From assembly GCF_007991655.1 (NCBI RefSeq), contig NZ_BJYT01000006.1, forward strand, positions 270,176 through 334,175: a DNA stretch of 64,000 bases, in the 5' to 3' direction. The notes under the pieces are model-generated. The model worked only from the letters and a program-made list of their open reading frames with translations, made no database searches and was not told where the DNA came from. Source of the stretch: Segetibacter aerophilus (GTDB lineage Bacteria; Bacteroidota; Bacteroidia; Chitinophagales; Chitinophagaceae). Numbering within the stretch: position 1 is the stretch's first letter; every line of letters starts with the position of its first letter. The position numbers and the translations under genes were made by a program. Shown piece after piece: positions 9,217-17,522 of the stretch.

Positions 9217-10011
9217 ATGGAAGTAAAAACTGCCGAAATTGAAAAATTTTTAGAATTAGGCCACGCATACGCTTGGTACTTAAAGGATTTGATAGAACAA
9301 ATTATACCTCTTGATTTGCCAAGTGCAAATCAAACTCTTATAGATTTCGAACAGAAAACTCCAGTGGACCTAAGATTTAAAAGTTTATTGAATGAGGTTC
9401 GGAAAAATTTAATTCTAATGAATGACGTGTCTGTTATTTATAACTACAAATCTTATATCGAAAAGTCTTTTAATGATAATCTTTCTCTAGTGCAAGGTTG
9501 GTTCGATGCTGAGCAGGAAGTAGTGCCGGAAGAATTACAACTTTATAGATTGGAAGGTGATCCTCCTTACAAAAATTTGTCATCTACGCGTCTTTTAGCA
9601 CTTAATCATCTAAACCTGCTTAAAGCAAATTTCTGGCACATAAAACAAATTATTTTGGACGAGGTTGATTTCGAGTTAGAACTAAGAAGTAGTGATGTTA
9701 TGCCGGTTGAGAAATATCGGGTAGCTGTGAATAGACGAGAAGGCCAAGAAAAGTTTGAAAAATTAACTCACAAACAGCAAATTTTACTTTTGCACTTTCT
9801 GGGATCATTTGAATTACCAACTTTAGCAAGTTTGACAGACATTCAGAAGGGATATCTTTTTGGAAGATTGTTAGGGTTAGATAAGGACAATACTGAAAAT
9901 TATATACGATATAAAAATGGTCGAAACGTAAAAGATCAGTATAACATTAAAACAGAAAAGAATATTCAAATAGTAAAAGGAATACTTAAAGAGGTAGGTT
10001 TAGAAAAATAG
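9217..10011 (+). CDS. Hypothetical element protein in the integrase operon
   Basis: 264 aa, starting 11 bp after the integrase stop. It is mainly alpha-helical and charged. The C-terminal third (KLTHKQQILLLHFLG onward, ending with a Lys-rich stretch) resembles segments I associate with small proteins of Bacteroidota mobile elements, but I cannot name a family. There is no signal peptide or membrane segment. Position argues for a role in element maintenance or control of integration. Confidence 0.75.
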   Translation: MEVKTAEIEKFLELGHAYAWYLKDLIEQIIPLDLPSANQTLIDFEQKTPVDLRFKSLLNEVRKNLILMNDVSVIYNYKSYIEKSFNDNLSLVQGWFDAEQEVVPEELQLYRLEGDPPYKNLSSTRLLALNHLNLLKANFWHIKQIILDEVDFELELRSSDVMPVEKYRVAVNRREGQEKFEKLTHKQQILLLHFLGSFELPTLASLTDIQKGYLFGRLLGLDKDNTENYIRYKNGRNVKDQYNIKTEKNIQIVKGILKEVGLEK

Positions 10012-10077
10012 TAGTAACTACACTACCTACTACATCTAATTAAACTAAGTCAATTTGTGTAAACAAACATAACGTTT

Positions 10078-10374
10078 ATGCAAGACTACATCCTTTCTCC
10101 TTTTACTCGAGATGAATTAAAACTTGACTTCTCAGAAGTGGTAAAAAAAGAGTTCCAAAATTTGCTTTCTGCATTACAAGATGCTAAACCGGCCAACGCT
10201 CCAAGGTTTTTGACTCGCAAACAAGCCGCCGCTAAATTAAGTATATCTCTACCAACATTAAACGAATGGACTAAAACTGGAAAGGTTATAGGCTATCGGG
10301 TTGCGTCGCGCGTACGTTACAAAGAAGATGAATTAGAAAGTTCTCTTTCCAAGATTAAAACACGCAGGAATTAG
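10078..10374 (+). CDS. Helix-turn-helix protein, excisionase/MerR-like
   Basis: 98 aa. Residues about 44-90 form a winged helix of the HTH_17/excisionase type (R-F-L-T-R-K-Q-A-A-A-K-L, then LPTLNEWTKTGKVIGYRV and R-Y-K-E-D-E-L). This is common as the directionality factor next to Bacteroidota integrases. It lies 66 bp after the previous gene and 34 bp before the next. It may act as recombination directionality factor, transcription factor, or both. Confidence 0.85.
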   Translation: MQDYILSPFTRDELKLDFSEVVKKEFQNLLSALQDAKPANAPRFLTRKQAAAKLSISLPTLNEWTKTGKVIGYRVASRVRYKEDELESSLSKIKTRRN

Positions 10375-10408
10375 AGTTTTAATTTATTCATCTCTACATG
10401 CAAGTTCG

Positions 10409-11554
10409 ATGTATGATTACGTAAAGCTATGGGTTCGAGAGAAGGAGCAAATAGATAAAATACTAGATAATCCTCTACTATCCTTTAAGCAGCTTTTTAG
10501 CATTGATACAGGCGAAGTAATAAGCTATCCTATTACTTGTACCTGGAATGTTTTTACCCTTAAATTAAAATCTCCTACATGGTTGCAAATAACAGGAAGT
10601 TTACACAAGTATTGGAATAACGGTACTAATGAAAACGATTTTACGTTTTCCGATGTTAATCAAACTATTGAAAAGTTTTGCAGGCAACTTGACCTCAGTC
10701 CTTCACTTGCTACAATACATAACCTTGAGTATGGCATTAACATAAGACCTTCAATCAATGCAAGTACGATTATTCAACAGGTGATTTGTTTTAAAAATAC
10801 ACCTCCTAGTAAGCCTTATGAGGGCAATAAAAATCATTTTCCATTTATAGAGTTTTCGATAGATGCCTATTACTTCAAAATATATGATAAGGGTAAACAG
10901 TATAACACAGATAATATTTTGAGAATTGAAGTAAAGGCCATGACAGCTAATAAAATAAAGTTCGCCGGTGCAGTTACGCTTGAGGATTTGACGAAGGTGG
11001 AAGTAATGCAATTACTAGGTATGGAATTAGACCACTTTTGCAGTTTCATTATTTTCAATGATCCTTCCATTAACCCAAATGAATTAAAAAGAAAAGATAA
11101 GGACATTTATAACCGGTTGAAGTATTGTGAGGAATGGACGCAGTACGATGGACATAAAACGACAACTCAAAAAAGGTATGAAGCGAGATTTAAAGATGTA
11201 GTTGACCAATACGGAGTCCGACATATCTACAGTCATCTTAAATTGCTGGTAAAAGAGAAAGTTGGCTACCTATCTAAACCTTCTAAATGGCCTATTTCCT
11301 TATCTATATATACCAAGGAAGTAGACCAAAAACGTTATTGTAAGTCTTGCAATAAACCTCTCAACCCGAGCCAGAAGAAAGAGAGTTTATACTGTTCAGC
11401 TAAATATGTGGGATTAGAGGCGGCTCACAAGTGTAGAAACTCGAATAGTAATGCAATCAATAACCTAAAAAGGAAAATAGAAAAGATAGAAAGTAAGGGT
11501 GTATTATTTGACATTACGCCTTATGTTATCAAACAAAAAGTAAAGGCCGTATAA
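10409..11554 (+). CDS. Putative phage/plasmid-type replication initiation protein
   Basis: 381 aa. The N-terminal half has the look of the gene II/RstA-like Rep group: an M-Y-D-Y-V-K-L-W opening, ITGSLHKYWNNGTNENDFTF, then Y-F-K-I-Y-D-K-G-K followed by L-R-I-E-V-K. The C-terminal quarter has a cysteine cluster (C-K-S-C-N near residue 311, then L-Y-C and H-K-C) suggesting a small zinc finger. If correct, it would start replication of the excised element. No catalytic tyrosine was pinned down by eye, so the call rests on overall pattern and position after an excisionase-like gene. Confidence 0.5.
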   Translation: MYDYVKLWVREKEQIDKILDNPLLSFKQLFSIDTGEVISYPITCTWNVFTLKLKSPTWLQITGSLHKYWNNGTNENDFTFSDVNQTIEKFCRQLDLSPSLATIHNLEYGINIRPSINASTIIQQVICFKNTPPSKPYEGNKNHFPFIEFSIDAYYFKIYDKGKQYNTDNILRIEVKAMTANKIKFAGAVTLEDLTKVEVMQLLGMELDHFCSFIIFNDPSINPNELKRKDKDIYNRLKYCEEWTQYDGHKTTTQKRYEARFKDVVDQYGVRHIYSHLKLLVKEKVGYLSKPSKWPISLSIYTKEVDQKRYCKSCNKPLNPSQKKESLYCSAKYVGLEAAHKCRNSNSNAINNLKRKIEKIESKGVLFDITPYVIKQKVKAV

Positions 11555-11573
11555 GTGTTTTTAAATTCCACTG

Positions 11574-12245
11574 ATGAAAGACAAATTACAGAAGCAATCA
11601 TTCAAGTCTAAAACAGAAGAAAAAATCAAAGGCCTACTAAGCAAAGGCAAGTTTAAAGAAGGGGATTTAAAACTCTTTGACGATGAAGAAATGACGGTGT
11701 TAGGAGAATACTTTACCAAAAAGCTCAATGAACTAAAAGGAACTGAATTTGATGACTTTTACGATAAAATTGAAGCAATAACTCCAAAGGATACTAAGAC
11801 TCAATTATGGTATAAAATACATAATTCTATTACTTGGGCTATATCTACATTTATTCATGATAATGGCAGAATGCCGTCTCCTTTTGAAATCGCTAATAAA
11901 ACTGAGATGAGCAGTTATTTAGTAAACCAACACATGAAGGAATATAGCAAGGACAGCAAGTATATAAATAGCAAAGAGCAGTTTGAATTTATGACTTCAA
12001 AGGTGTTAGCCAAAGTTTTCAAATTTGCTGTTGATGGTGACATGCGAGCAGCTAAACTTTATTTTGAAGTTGTTGGTAATTTAAAGGGAGAAAATTCAAA
12101 TAACCCAGTTATAAACAATCAGAATAATTACATTCAGATAAATCAATTAAAGCTAAGCCAGGAAGCAATTGAACAACTTGCGCCGGAGCAATTAAAAGAA
12201 GTAGAACGCCTTTTTCAGCAGGTAGTATTAAAGGTGAAGGATTAG
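11574..12245 (+). CDS. Element protein with helix-turn-helix look, terminase-small-subunit-like
   Basis: 223 aa, 19 bp after the Rep-like gene, so probably co-transcribed. It has a charged N-terminus and a central region (M-P-S-P-F-E-I-A-N-K-T-E-M-S-S-Y-L-V) that reads as a helix-turn-helix. The C-terminus contains NNYIQINQLKLSQEAIEQL, similar to tails seen in phage terminase small subunits of the phBC6A51 type. No large subunit is present. It could instead be a replication or partition accessory factor; DNA binding is the part I trust most. Confidence 0.5.
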   Translation: MKDKLQKQSFKSKTEEKIKGLLSKGKFKEGDLKLFDDEEMTVLGEYFTKKLNELKGTEFDDFYDKIEAITPKDTKTQLWYKIHNSITWAISTFIHDNGRMPSPFEIANKTEMSSYLVNQHMKEYSKDSKYINSKEQFEFMTSKVLAKVFKFAVDGDMRAAKLYFEVVGNLKGENSNNPVINNQNNYIQINQLKLSQEAIEQLAPEQLKEVERLFQQVVLKVKD

Positions 12246-12279
12246 GAATGCAAAACTAAAAAACAACCGAGTCATGTTT

Positions 12280-12696
12280 TTAACTGGGGTGTTGCGCAAT
12301 GTCCCAATAATGGGTCACACTCCTTAAAAGAGTTATCAACGAGCGGTAGTCATTGGGTTTAGTAAAAAAACCTTGAGCCAATAAATTATATGCTTCTAAT
12401 ATATCTTTTTTAGAATTAGATGTTGTTAAGAACACGAAGGGAATACTTTGCGTTCTCAATTTTTCGTCTTTGTTAATTTGCTTTTTTAGCTCTAAACCAT
12501 TAAGTAAAGGCATACTTAGGTCTGAGAGGATTAAAAATGTTTTTTCGGAGGTTGTTTGCAAATACCTTAATGCTTTTTCGCCATCTTCGAAACACTTCCT
12601 TTCATTTTGAATGCCGATGTCTGCAAGGGCTTGTACAATCAATTCGCAATCATCTAGATCGTCCTCTATAATCAAAATCGGGTGTGCAGTTTTCAT
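12280..12696 (-). CDS. Stand-alone response regulator receiver (Rcp1-like), RR1
   Basis: 138 aa CheY-like receiver without an output domain. The acidic pair is in I-I-E-D-D, the phospho-acceptor Asp in L-I-L-S-D-L-S-M-P, the Thr in F-L-T-T-S and the Lys in F-F-T-K-P. All phosphorelay residues are present. It is convergent with the DNA-binding gene (34-bp gap). Two more receivers of this kind sit nearby at 14424 and 18458. No kinase is present in the element, so any phosphodonor must be encoded elsewhere. Confidence 0.92.
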   Translation of the reverse strand: MKTAHPILIIEDDLDDCELIVQALADIGIQNERKCFEDGEKALRYLQTTSEKTFLILSDLSMPLLNGLELKKQINKDEKLRTQSIPFVFLTTSNSKKDILEAYNLLAQGFFTKPNDYRSLITLLRSVTHYWDIAQHPS

Positions 12697-13046
12697 TATT
12701 TACATAGCGTTAACGGTGAAAGTAGTTTAAGGCCATTTTAAAACACTTTAAAATATTTTAAGTATTACATCGTTAAGTGCAGCAATATAGAAAATTCGAA
12801 TATCATCAAATGGTGTAGAGTGCGGATATGAACGCTCATATAATCTGTTTACCTCTAGGTGCTTGATTGTAATTATCCCATCACTCCTAAAGTTACCTAA
12901 AAGACTTTGTACATGCCTTTCCTGCAGGTTGGGTGTTTAATTGCCCCCCCTTACCCGGAATTAAACGAATTAGCAAATCATTTCGGTTATGCTGTTAGGG
13001 CCTGGGTAGACAGCGGTAAATGATCGTCTGGCTGCACTCCGAAGTA
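12697..13046. other. 350-bp gap holding a decayed gene fragment
   Basis: No intact gene. The right part (12909-13023) holds the decayed fragment listed separately; the left part shows nothing recognisable. Confidence 0.6.
12909..13023 (+). pseudogene. Decayed relative of the frameshifted gene at 17245-17522
   Basis: Reading V-H-A-F-P-A-G-W, then switching frame at a run of seven C (12944-12950), gives Y-P-E-L-N-E-L-A-N-H-F-G-Y-A-V-R-A-W-V-D-S and a TGA. This matches the C-terminus of the 17245-17522 locus (V-H-S-F-L-A-G-W, then H-P-E-L-T-Q-F-A-E-Q-F-G-Y-A-V-M-A-W-I-D-S). The N-terminal part is gone. Family unknown. Confidence 0.6.
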
Positions 13047-13676
13047 TCATTTGAGCCGGTATACATCAAAGTCACTTTTTTGAGTGACTTTTTTGCTTCC
13101 CTTATAGATTAATACCGTTTTAGTAATAAACAAAAAAGCAAGGATCGATATTATTGATAGCAAGAACAAAAAACCTAAAGAAGGGTAGTACTTTAATACC
13201 AATCCTAAAATAATCATATCTATCAAATACATAAATAGTATCAAAATGTATTCTGCTGAGTACTGGGCGCTAAAAACTTTCAACTTCAAAACATTATGCT
13301 GCCTGTCTCTAATATTGAACAGGCTATCGTAGGTATAGGAATTGTCGTACATCATAATCCTTACTCGACGCATCACATCTTCATAATGTCTAAGTACAAA
13401 ACCTGTTTTTTTAATATTTAAATAGATATATAAGGAAAAAATATTCAGGCAAAAAAACAGAACAAAAATTCCCAACAAAACCCATGTTAAATATCTTTTG
13501 TCAAAATCTTTTATTACCGTAAGACTGAGCCCAACTACTACGAATAGCACCGTGTAAAAAAAGTTCATAGCCTTAACTCGCCCCTCTTCGAGATGCCTAT
13601 AATGCGTCCATGCTTGTCTAAATTCCTCCGTTACAAAATCATGATTTATTTTAGTTGGGTGTATGTTTTCCATCAA
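13047..13676 (-). CDS. Four-helix membrane protein of unknown function
   Basis: 209 aa. Residues 1-38 are cytoplasm-like and charged (WTHYRHLEEGRVKAMNFF). Two close membrane helices follow at about 39-90, then a Arg/Tyr-rich loop, then two more helices at about 145-195, and a basic tail. The paired-helix layout with a W-x-x-Y-x-x-x-E-x-x-R-x-K lead-in recalls small SLATT-like or octameric membrane proteins, but I cannot assign a family. It is transcribed alone, divergent from the tiny-protein gene P1. Confidence 0.7.
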   Translation of the reverse strand: MMENIHPTKINHDFVTEEFRQAWTHYRHLEEGRVKAMNFFYTVLFVVVGLSLTVIKDFDKRYLTWVLLGIFVLFFCLNIFSLYIYLNIKKTGFVLRHYEDVMRRVRIMMYDNSYTYDSLFNIRDRQHNVLKLKVFSAQYSAEYILILFMYLIDMIILGLVLKYYPSLGFLFLLSIISILAFLFITKTVLIYKGSKKVTQKSDFDVYRLK

Positions 13677-13820
13677 AAGCGGTTTAATGCAATCAGCTGA
13701 TTAATAAATATACTTACTACCCGCATTAAACCACCTCAGAAGTGCAAGTTTATAACTGCAATGTCAGGTCCTTCCTAATCAAGCAATAGTTATAATGTTG
13801 TAATTACTGTTATTTCGCGA

Positions 13821-13893
13821 TATATTAGTACTCTCATTTGTTACTTTGAGAGTGTTGACATTTAAAAGCCTTGCAGTAATGTGAGGCTTTTTT
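13821..13893 (+). repeat. Leader/terminator repeat, copy 1
   Basis: This 73-bp stretch begins TATTAGTACTCTCATTTG and ends AAGCCTTGCAGTAATGTG plus AGGCTTTTTT. It recurs in inverted orientation at 20082-20152. The 3' part is a terminator-like hairpin (AAGCCT / AGGCTT plus T-run) placed about 70 bp before tiny gene P1. Confidence 0.7.
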
Positions 13894-13965
13894 AATTAAA
13901 ATATAAGAAGAATAATAATATTAGTATTTGTTGATATATTTATCTTCGTGTTTATAATTTTGCTA

Positions 13966-14166
13966 ATGGGGGACGAAGATTTAACGTACTCGTATAAAGA
14001 ATTACAATTGTTAGTCCCTCAATCAGACTTTGAAGAATTAAAGCGGCTCACGCTAATTGTCCAGAGAGAGCGCAGATTATATTACTACATAACCCTTAGT
14101 CGCATAACAAGAATGATAACTAGAAGAACAGTTGAACTGACGCCGACTTCGAAAGTCTCATTCTAA
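13966..14166 (+). CDS. Tiny-protein family member P1
   Basis: 66 aa from the ATG at 13966 (MGDEDLTYSYKELQ). It is a diverged member of a three-protein family in this element. Shared features are T-Y-[ST], then E-L-Q or Q-L-Q, then [IV]-[IV]-P, then E-L-K-x-[IL]-T, a [VI]-[KQ]-x-E-[KR] stretch, T-[ML]-S-[KR]-I and R-T-[LV]-E-L. It is predicted all-helical and soluble, with no known family. A leader/terminator repeat lies upstream; P2 starts 29 bp downstream, so P1 and P2 are a tandem pair. Confidence 0.65.
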   Translation: MGDEDLTYSYKELQLLVPQSDFEELKRLTLIVQRERRLYYYITLSRITRMITRRTVELTPTSKVSF

Positions 14167-14194
14167 ATTATACTACAATTACTAATCCAGTCAG

Positions 14195-14386
14195 ATGATC
14201 GAAGCCCCAACTTATACGTTAGAGCAATTACAAGAGATCATACCTCTACTAGAATTAGATGAGCTAAAATCTATTACTGCAAAGGTTAAGAACGAAAAAT
14301 CTAGCTATACTACAATTACGATGTCCAAAATTCTTGTAATGATTAGTGCAAGAACACTTGAATTGGTAAGGCGGACACGTTATTAA
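14195..14386 (+). CDS. Tiny-protein family member P2
   Basis: 63 aa (MIEAPTYTLEQLQEIIPLLE). It is very similar to P3 at 18189: both have T-Y-T-x-E-Q-L-Q-E-I-I-P, then E-L-K, then T-M-S-K-I-L-V and R-T-L-E-L. The conserved protein sequence between two separate loci is good evidence that this is a real gene. It is convergent with receiver RR2 (37-bp gap). Function unknown; the repeated pairing with receivers suggests a partner or regulator of receiver proteins. Confidence 0.75.
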   Translation: MIEAPTYTLEQLQEIIPLLELDELKSITAKVKNEKSSYTTITMSKILVMISARTLELVRRTRY

Positions 14387-14423
14387 CGCACCAAAGGGTA
14401 TTATGATGCATGGAGGAGAATTA

Positions 14424-14852
14424 CTACGGCTCGAAACTATTTGGTGAGGAGCATCTTTTCCAGTACTCCATAATCACTGAAATTGTTTTCACTAATTCTG
14501 CCATCGTATTTTGCTTTATAAAGAATCCCTGAACAGAAGCGCTATAAGCATCTATGACCGCTTTTTGGGTTGCCCCGGTAGTAAAAAAAAGATAGGGGAT
14601 GCATTTGACTTGAAGTTTTGCATCCAGCCTAATTTTTTCTCTCATCGCAAAGCCGTTAAGTTTGGGCATGTTGATGTCAGAAAGAATTAAAAAAGGCGTT
14701 ATGTCGGTCCTGTTTAAGTAATTTAACGCTTCTTCTCCATCACTAAAAAACTTGATCTCGTTTGGGTAGTTGAGCTCTTTAAACACCAACGATAGCACTT
14801 CCTGGTCATCGACGTCATCTTCTATAACAACAACAGGTCCACTACGATCCAT
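14424..14852 (-). CDS. Stand-alone response regulator receiver, RR2
   Basis: 142 aa receiver-only protein. Acidic pocket V-I-E-D-D-V-D-D, phospho-acceptor Asp in L-I-L-S-D-I-N-M-P, Thr in F-F-T-T-G and Lys in G-F-F-I-K are all present. Its closest relatives in the window are RR1 and RR3; all three share the Q-G-F-F segment and a C-terminal aromatic helix (Y-W). It faces tiny gene P2 tail to tail. Confidence 0.92.
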   Translation of the reverse strand: MDRSGPVVVIEDDVDDQEVLSLVFKELNYPNEIKFFSDGEEALNYLNRTDITPFLILSDINMPKLNGFAMREKIRLDAKLQVKCIPYLFFTTGATQKAVIDAYSASVQGFFIKQNTMAELVKTISVIMEYWKRCSSPNSFEP

Positions 14853-15043
14853 AGAGAAAGTATTAAAAACAAACCTGGCGGAATTTTCAATTTCCTATTC
14901 TTTTTTCAGTCTAAAGAAGCCTCAGTTCTTTTTTCTGACAGTTGGAAATAGAAGAAAGTAGTAAATTAGTAGCCTCATTTGTATACATGGTTAATCTTTA
15001 GAGCCCGCATTCCTGCTGGGCTCTTTATTGGAACTACTTATAA

Positions 15044-15322
15044 TTAGATATATGTAAAATGCTTTTGCTTGTCTATTGCACGTTCAACAATATTCTCCGC
15101 TACTTTTCCGGCATAGTTTAGAGGAATGTCTTTAAGAGCATAAGTGTTCAAAATTTTCCTGAATTTAAATATGACACTTTTACTAACCTCAACATAAAAG
15201 TCTTCTATTCTAAAAAGTTCATAAGTAGAAATCTCATCTTCATGCTCATCAATTTTAAATGCATCTATTAATAACTCTTTCTTTTGCCTGTCTGGTAAGT
15301 TGTTGTATTGTTCCAAGTTCAT
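15044..15322 (-). CDS. Small conserved hypothetical protein
   Basis: 92 aa, charged and soluble. It opens M-N-L-E-Q-Y-N-N-L-P-D-R-Q-K-K-E-L-L and contains F-Y-V-E-V in the centre and Y-A-L-K-D-I-P-L later. I recall this pattern (start with a Q-x-x-x-L-L helix, then L-F-x-I-x-x-F-Y-V-E-V) from small uncharacterised Bacteroidota proteins. No catalytic or DNA-binding motif was seen. Confidence 0.65.
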   Translation of the reverse strand: MNLEQYNNLPDRQKKELLIDAFKIDEHEDEISTYELFRIEDFYVEVSKSVIFKFRKILNTYALKDIPLNYAGKVAENIVERAIDKQKHFTYI

Positions 15323-15520
15323 AGTTGCAGTATTCTAATTCGCGCCTATTTGAATTGGAACTAACACAACAAATATTCCAGTTTTGTCTAATGGATGTTG
15401 CGGGAAATGTACTCCCAAGTTAGACAAACATGTGGAAAGGTGTATACAAATGTTATCGTTGCAAGGGGGGAAAGGTGGACGAAGCCCGGGACATAAAGGA
15501 TTATTAAATAAATTTTATAA

Positions 15521-15724
15521 TCACTTCAGCATTTGTTTCAGTACCTTAATTTTTTCTCGAATTGCCTTAACTACTTCAAAAGTCCGGTCTGCCCGTATCG
15601 CCGCTTTGAACTTCAGTTCTTCTTGTTCTATTTGTTTTTGAAGATCTACGTCATCGTTTTTTTCCTGCTTGCAAGTATCTTGGGAGCGATCAAACGATGT
15701 GTCGCGAGGAGTTGATGATAACAT
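15521..15724 (-). CDS. Small coiled-coil protein, hypothetical
   Basis: 67 aa from an ATG at 15724. The first 25 residues are polar and probably disordered; the rest is one long amphipathic helix rich in Glu, Lys and Gln (L-Q-K-Q-I-E-Q-E-E-L-K-F-K, then V-V-K-A-I-R-E-K-I-K-V-L-K-Q-M-L-K). Composition and length are like small element-borne proteins; no family is recognised. The overlapping plus-strand ORF is less protein-like. Confidence 0.5.
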   Translation of the reverse strand: MLSSTPRDTSFDRSQDTCKQEKNDDVDLQKQIEQEELKFKAAIRADRTFEVVKAIREKIKVLKQMLK

Positions 15725-15975
15725 AAAGTGTAATTATTTAGATGAATGCGTCTGTAGGGTTACAATTGACTTTCTAAACAATTACCTATGCCTTTTAAGA
15801 AGGGGAACGGTAGCTTTTTAAACAAACGTGAAGTAATATACGAATTAGAATTTTAAAAAGCAAAGCCTGAACAAGTTGGCAAAAATTTTGACTGTAACAG
15901 AGGGTTTAAGCGTATGGAAGATTGCAACCCTCCTCCCAACTAACCAACATTTTGAAAATCGTTTAAAGATTATTA

Positions 15976-16239
15976 ATGGCGCGGCATTTAAATAGCGTTG
16001 ACTTTGAAACAAAAAACTGGAAGAATCTTTATAACCTACTTACTAAGCATCAAGAGGGAGAAATTGTAAGCGAGGTCGAACCACCTGGATTGTTTGTCAG
16101 ATATATTGAAGCAAGACCTTTTACTAGTTTGGCAGTGGAATTATTCAACGATGAAGACCGCTTCTTGTATAGACTTAAATTTACATCTAATATTCTTCCT
16201 TCTACTAGCTATTTTCCCTGGCAATCATTTAGGTTGTAG
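15976..16239 (+). CDS. Small hypothetical protein
   Basis: 87 aa starting M-A-R-H-L-N-S-V-D-F. It is soluble, with no signal peptide or membrane helix. The composition is protein-like (Trp, Phe and Tyr well spread, charged N-terminus). No family is recognised and there are no tight neighbours, so operon context gives nothing. Confidence 0.45.
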   Translation: MARHLNSVDFETKNWKNLYNLLTKHQEGEIVSEVEPPGLFVRYIEARPFTSLAVELFNDEDRFLYRLKFTSNILPSTSYFPWQSFRL

Positions 16240-16480
16240 GAGGTGAGTTGGCTTTTAAATCAGCGTTTCCGGCGATGTTATTTTATGTTAATGACTAAAG
16301 TATTAATAATTTAGTCGTTCACAACACCGTATTAGCCACAAGGAAAGTAGTACAAGAGATTGATGCTTGTAAATAGCTTTTTGTCTCAACTGCGAAATGA
16401 ATTTGTGTTTTATAAAGCCACGGTGGTATTAAGGTGCTAATTGTGTAGTTGTTACCAATCCTTTAGACAACTATCAACGT

Positions 16481-16648
16481 ATGTTCTCGTGCAAGCGTCA
16501 TGCTGCATCTAAAGCATCTCTTATGATCCTACTAAAGTTATTATCGGTTCTCGCTGTTGTTCTAGTGCTAGTTGCTATTTTTTTAAATTCCTACAAAAAT
16601 GAGGTCAGCCCGAAGAACAATTCTATTAATAAACCTCCTGCTAAATGA
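16481..16648 (+). CDS. Possible 55-aa single-pass membrane peptide
   Basis: 55 codons from the ATG at 16481. It has a basic N-terminus, then a hydrophobic helix at about residues 15-34 (I-L-L-K-L-L-S-V-L-A-V-V-L-V-L-V-A-I-F-L), then a polar Asn/Lys/Pro-rich tail. The positive-inside pattern supports a small inner-membrane peptide. No family is known; the next gene is convergent and starts its stop 3 bp away. Confidence 0.4.
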   Translation: MFSCKRHAASKASLMILLKLLSVLAVVLVLVAIFLNSYKNEVSPKNNSINKPPAK

Positions 16649-16651
16649 GCT

Positions 16652-16921
16652 TTACTTAATTCTTTGAGCTATTTTATACAGACAAAAGAATATTGTTTCC
16701 TCACCTATTTGTGCAGCTTTAACCCTCGCTATAAATTCTTTAAAAACTTCTAAGAGAATGTCAGATGCTTTATCAGTATCGTTAACTGTTTTTAAAATTG
16801 AACCATAAATGACACTTGCGTAAACATCATATAGTTCTGTTATTCCATCACTAGGATTATTTAATAGTACTTTCAGCAAGTCCTCTTCTACACTCGAACG
16901 CATTATCTTACTCTTTGTCAT
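16652..16921 (-). CDS. Sigma-70 region 2-like protein, truncated ECF sigma
   Basis: 89 aa. Residues about 27-65 (I-T-E-L-Y-D-V-Y-A-S-V-I-Y-G, then D-T-D-K-A-S-D-I-L-L-E-V-F) match the region 2.1-2.2 pattern of ECF sigma factors, which binds the beta' coiled coil of RNA polymerase. Region 4, which reads the -35 element, is absent: the protein stops after about 89 residues and no matching frame continues downstream. It is either a remnant or a deliberately minimal RNA-polymerase-binding protein. Confidence 0.55.
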   Translation of the reverse strand: MTKSKIMRSSVEEDLLKVLLNNPSDGITELYDVYASVIYGSILKTVNDTDKASDILLEVFKEFIARVKAAQIGEETIFFCLYKIAQRIK

Positions 16922-17244
16922 TGTGTTACTAGCATCTTATAGAAAGGAATAACATAACAATCAGAACCAGCACTCAAAATAACACAGAAAGAATTTTTAT
17001 AAGCATACTCTAAAATGCAATCCTTCTGAATTACCAACACTTAAATCCTACTTGAACTGATTAATTCTGATTCTTCCCTTTCTATAGTTAGAGTATATAA
17101 GCAATTATACAACCACGTTACTGCTAAAGATCTAGGAGATGTAAAAATGTATCTATTTAAAGAGGTAGCCCTTACCCCAACATCAGATCCAAATCTAATT
17201 TGTCGAATATTAGAAGACCTAATATTGAAATTATAGAATGTAGC
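16922..17244. other. Gap with an open frame lacking a good start
   Basis: The plus frame 17045-17236 stays open for 64 codons and reads protein-like (L-L-E-L-I-N-S-D-S-S-L-S, later M-Y-L-F-K-E-V-A-L-T-P-T-S). It has an ATG only at 17147, preceded by AGGAG, which would give a 29-aa peptide. It may be a gene remnant or a tiny gene. Nothing else was seen. Confidence 0.35.
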
Positions 17245-17522
17245 TCAATTGTGACTATCAATCCAGGCCATAACAGCATAACCAAATTGCTCAGCAAACT
17301 GGGTTAACTCCGGATGCGAAGCGCTATCAAAATTCCAACCTGCAAGAAAGCTATGTACACCGCCGTTAAATCCTTTACTTCCTTGGCTATAGGATAATGT
17401 TCCCCAGTAGTAGTTGTTAGCCATTAAGTGGTAATTTTCTGTTGTTCCTGCGCCACTTAGGGGCTAGGAGTCCCTTTAAACTCCTTTCCATTAAGGTCAA
17501 ATACTACCGTGATGTTGTCCAT
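17245..17522 (-). pseudogene. Frameshifted small gene of unknown family
   Basis: The reading begins M-D-N-I-T-V-V-F-D-L-N-G-K-E-F-K-G and hits a stop right after a run of four C on the minus strand (plus 17460-17463). One extra C would restore a 92-codon frame continuing PLSGAGTTENYHLMANNYYW and ending A-V-M-A-W-I-D-S-H-N. A related decayed piece lies at 12909-13023. This is either a true frameshift or a homopolymer sequencing error. Alternatively the second half is expressed alone from an internal ATG (M-A-N-N-Y-Y-W-G-T), giving 59 aa. Confidence 0.6.

Noticed and set aside
13966..14386. Toxin-antitoxin pair made of P1 and P2
   Set aside because: They are paralogs of each other and of P3, not a toxin with an unrelated antitoxin, and neither has a recognisable toxin motif.
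15384..15641. 85-aa plus-strand open frame overlapping the coiled-coil ORF
   Set aside because: Composition is Ser- and Cys-rich and not protein-like; the minus-strand ORF is the better candidate.
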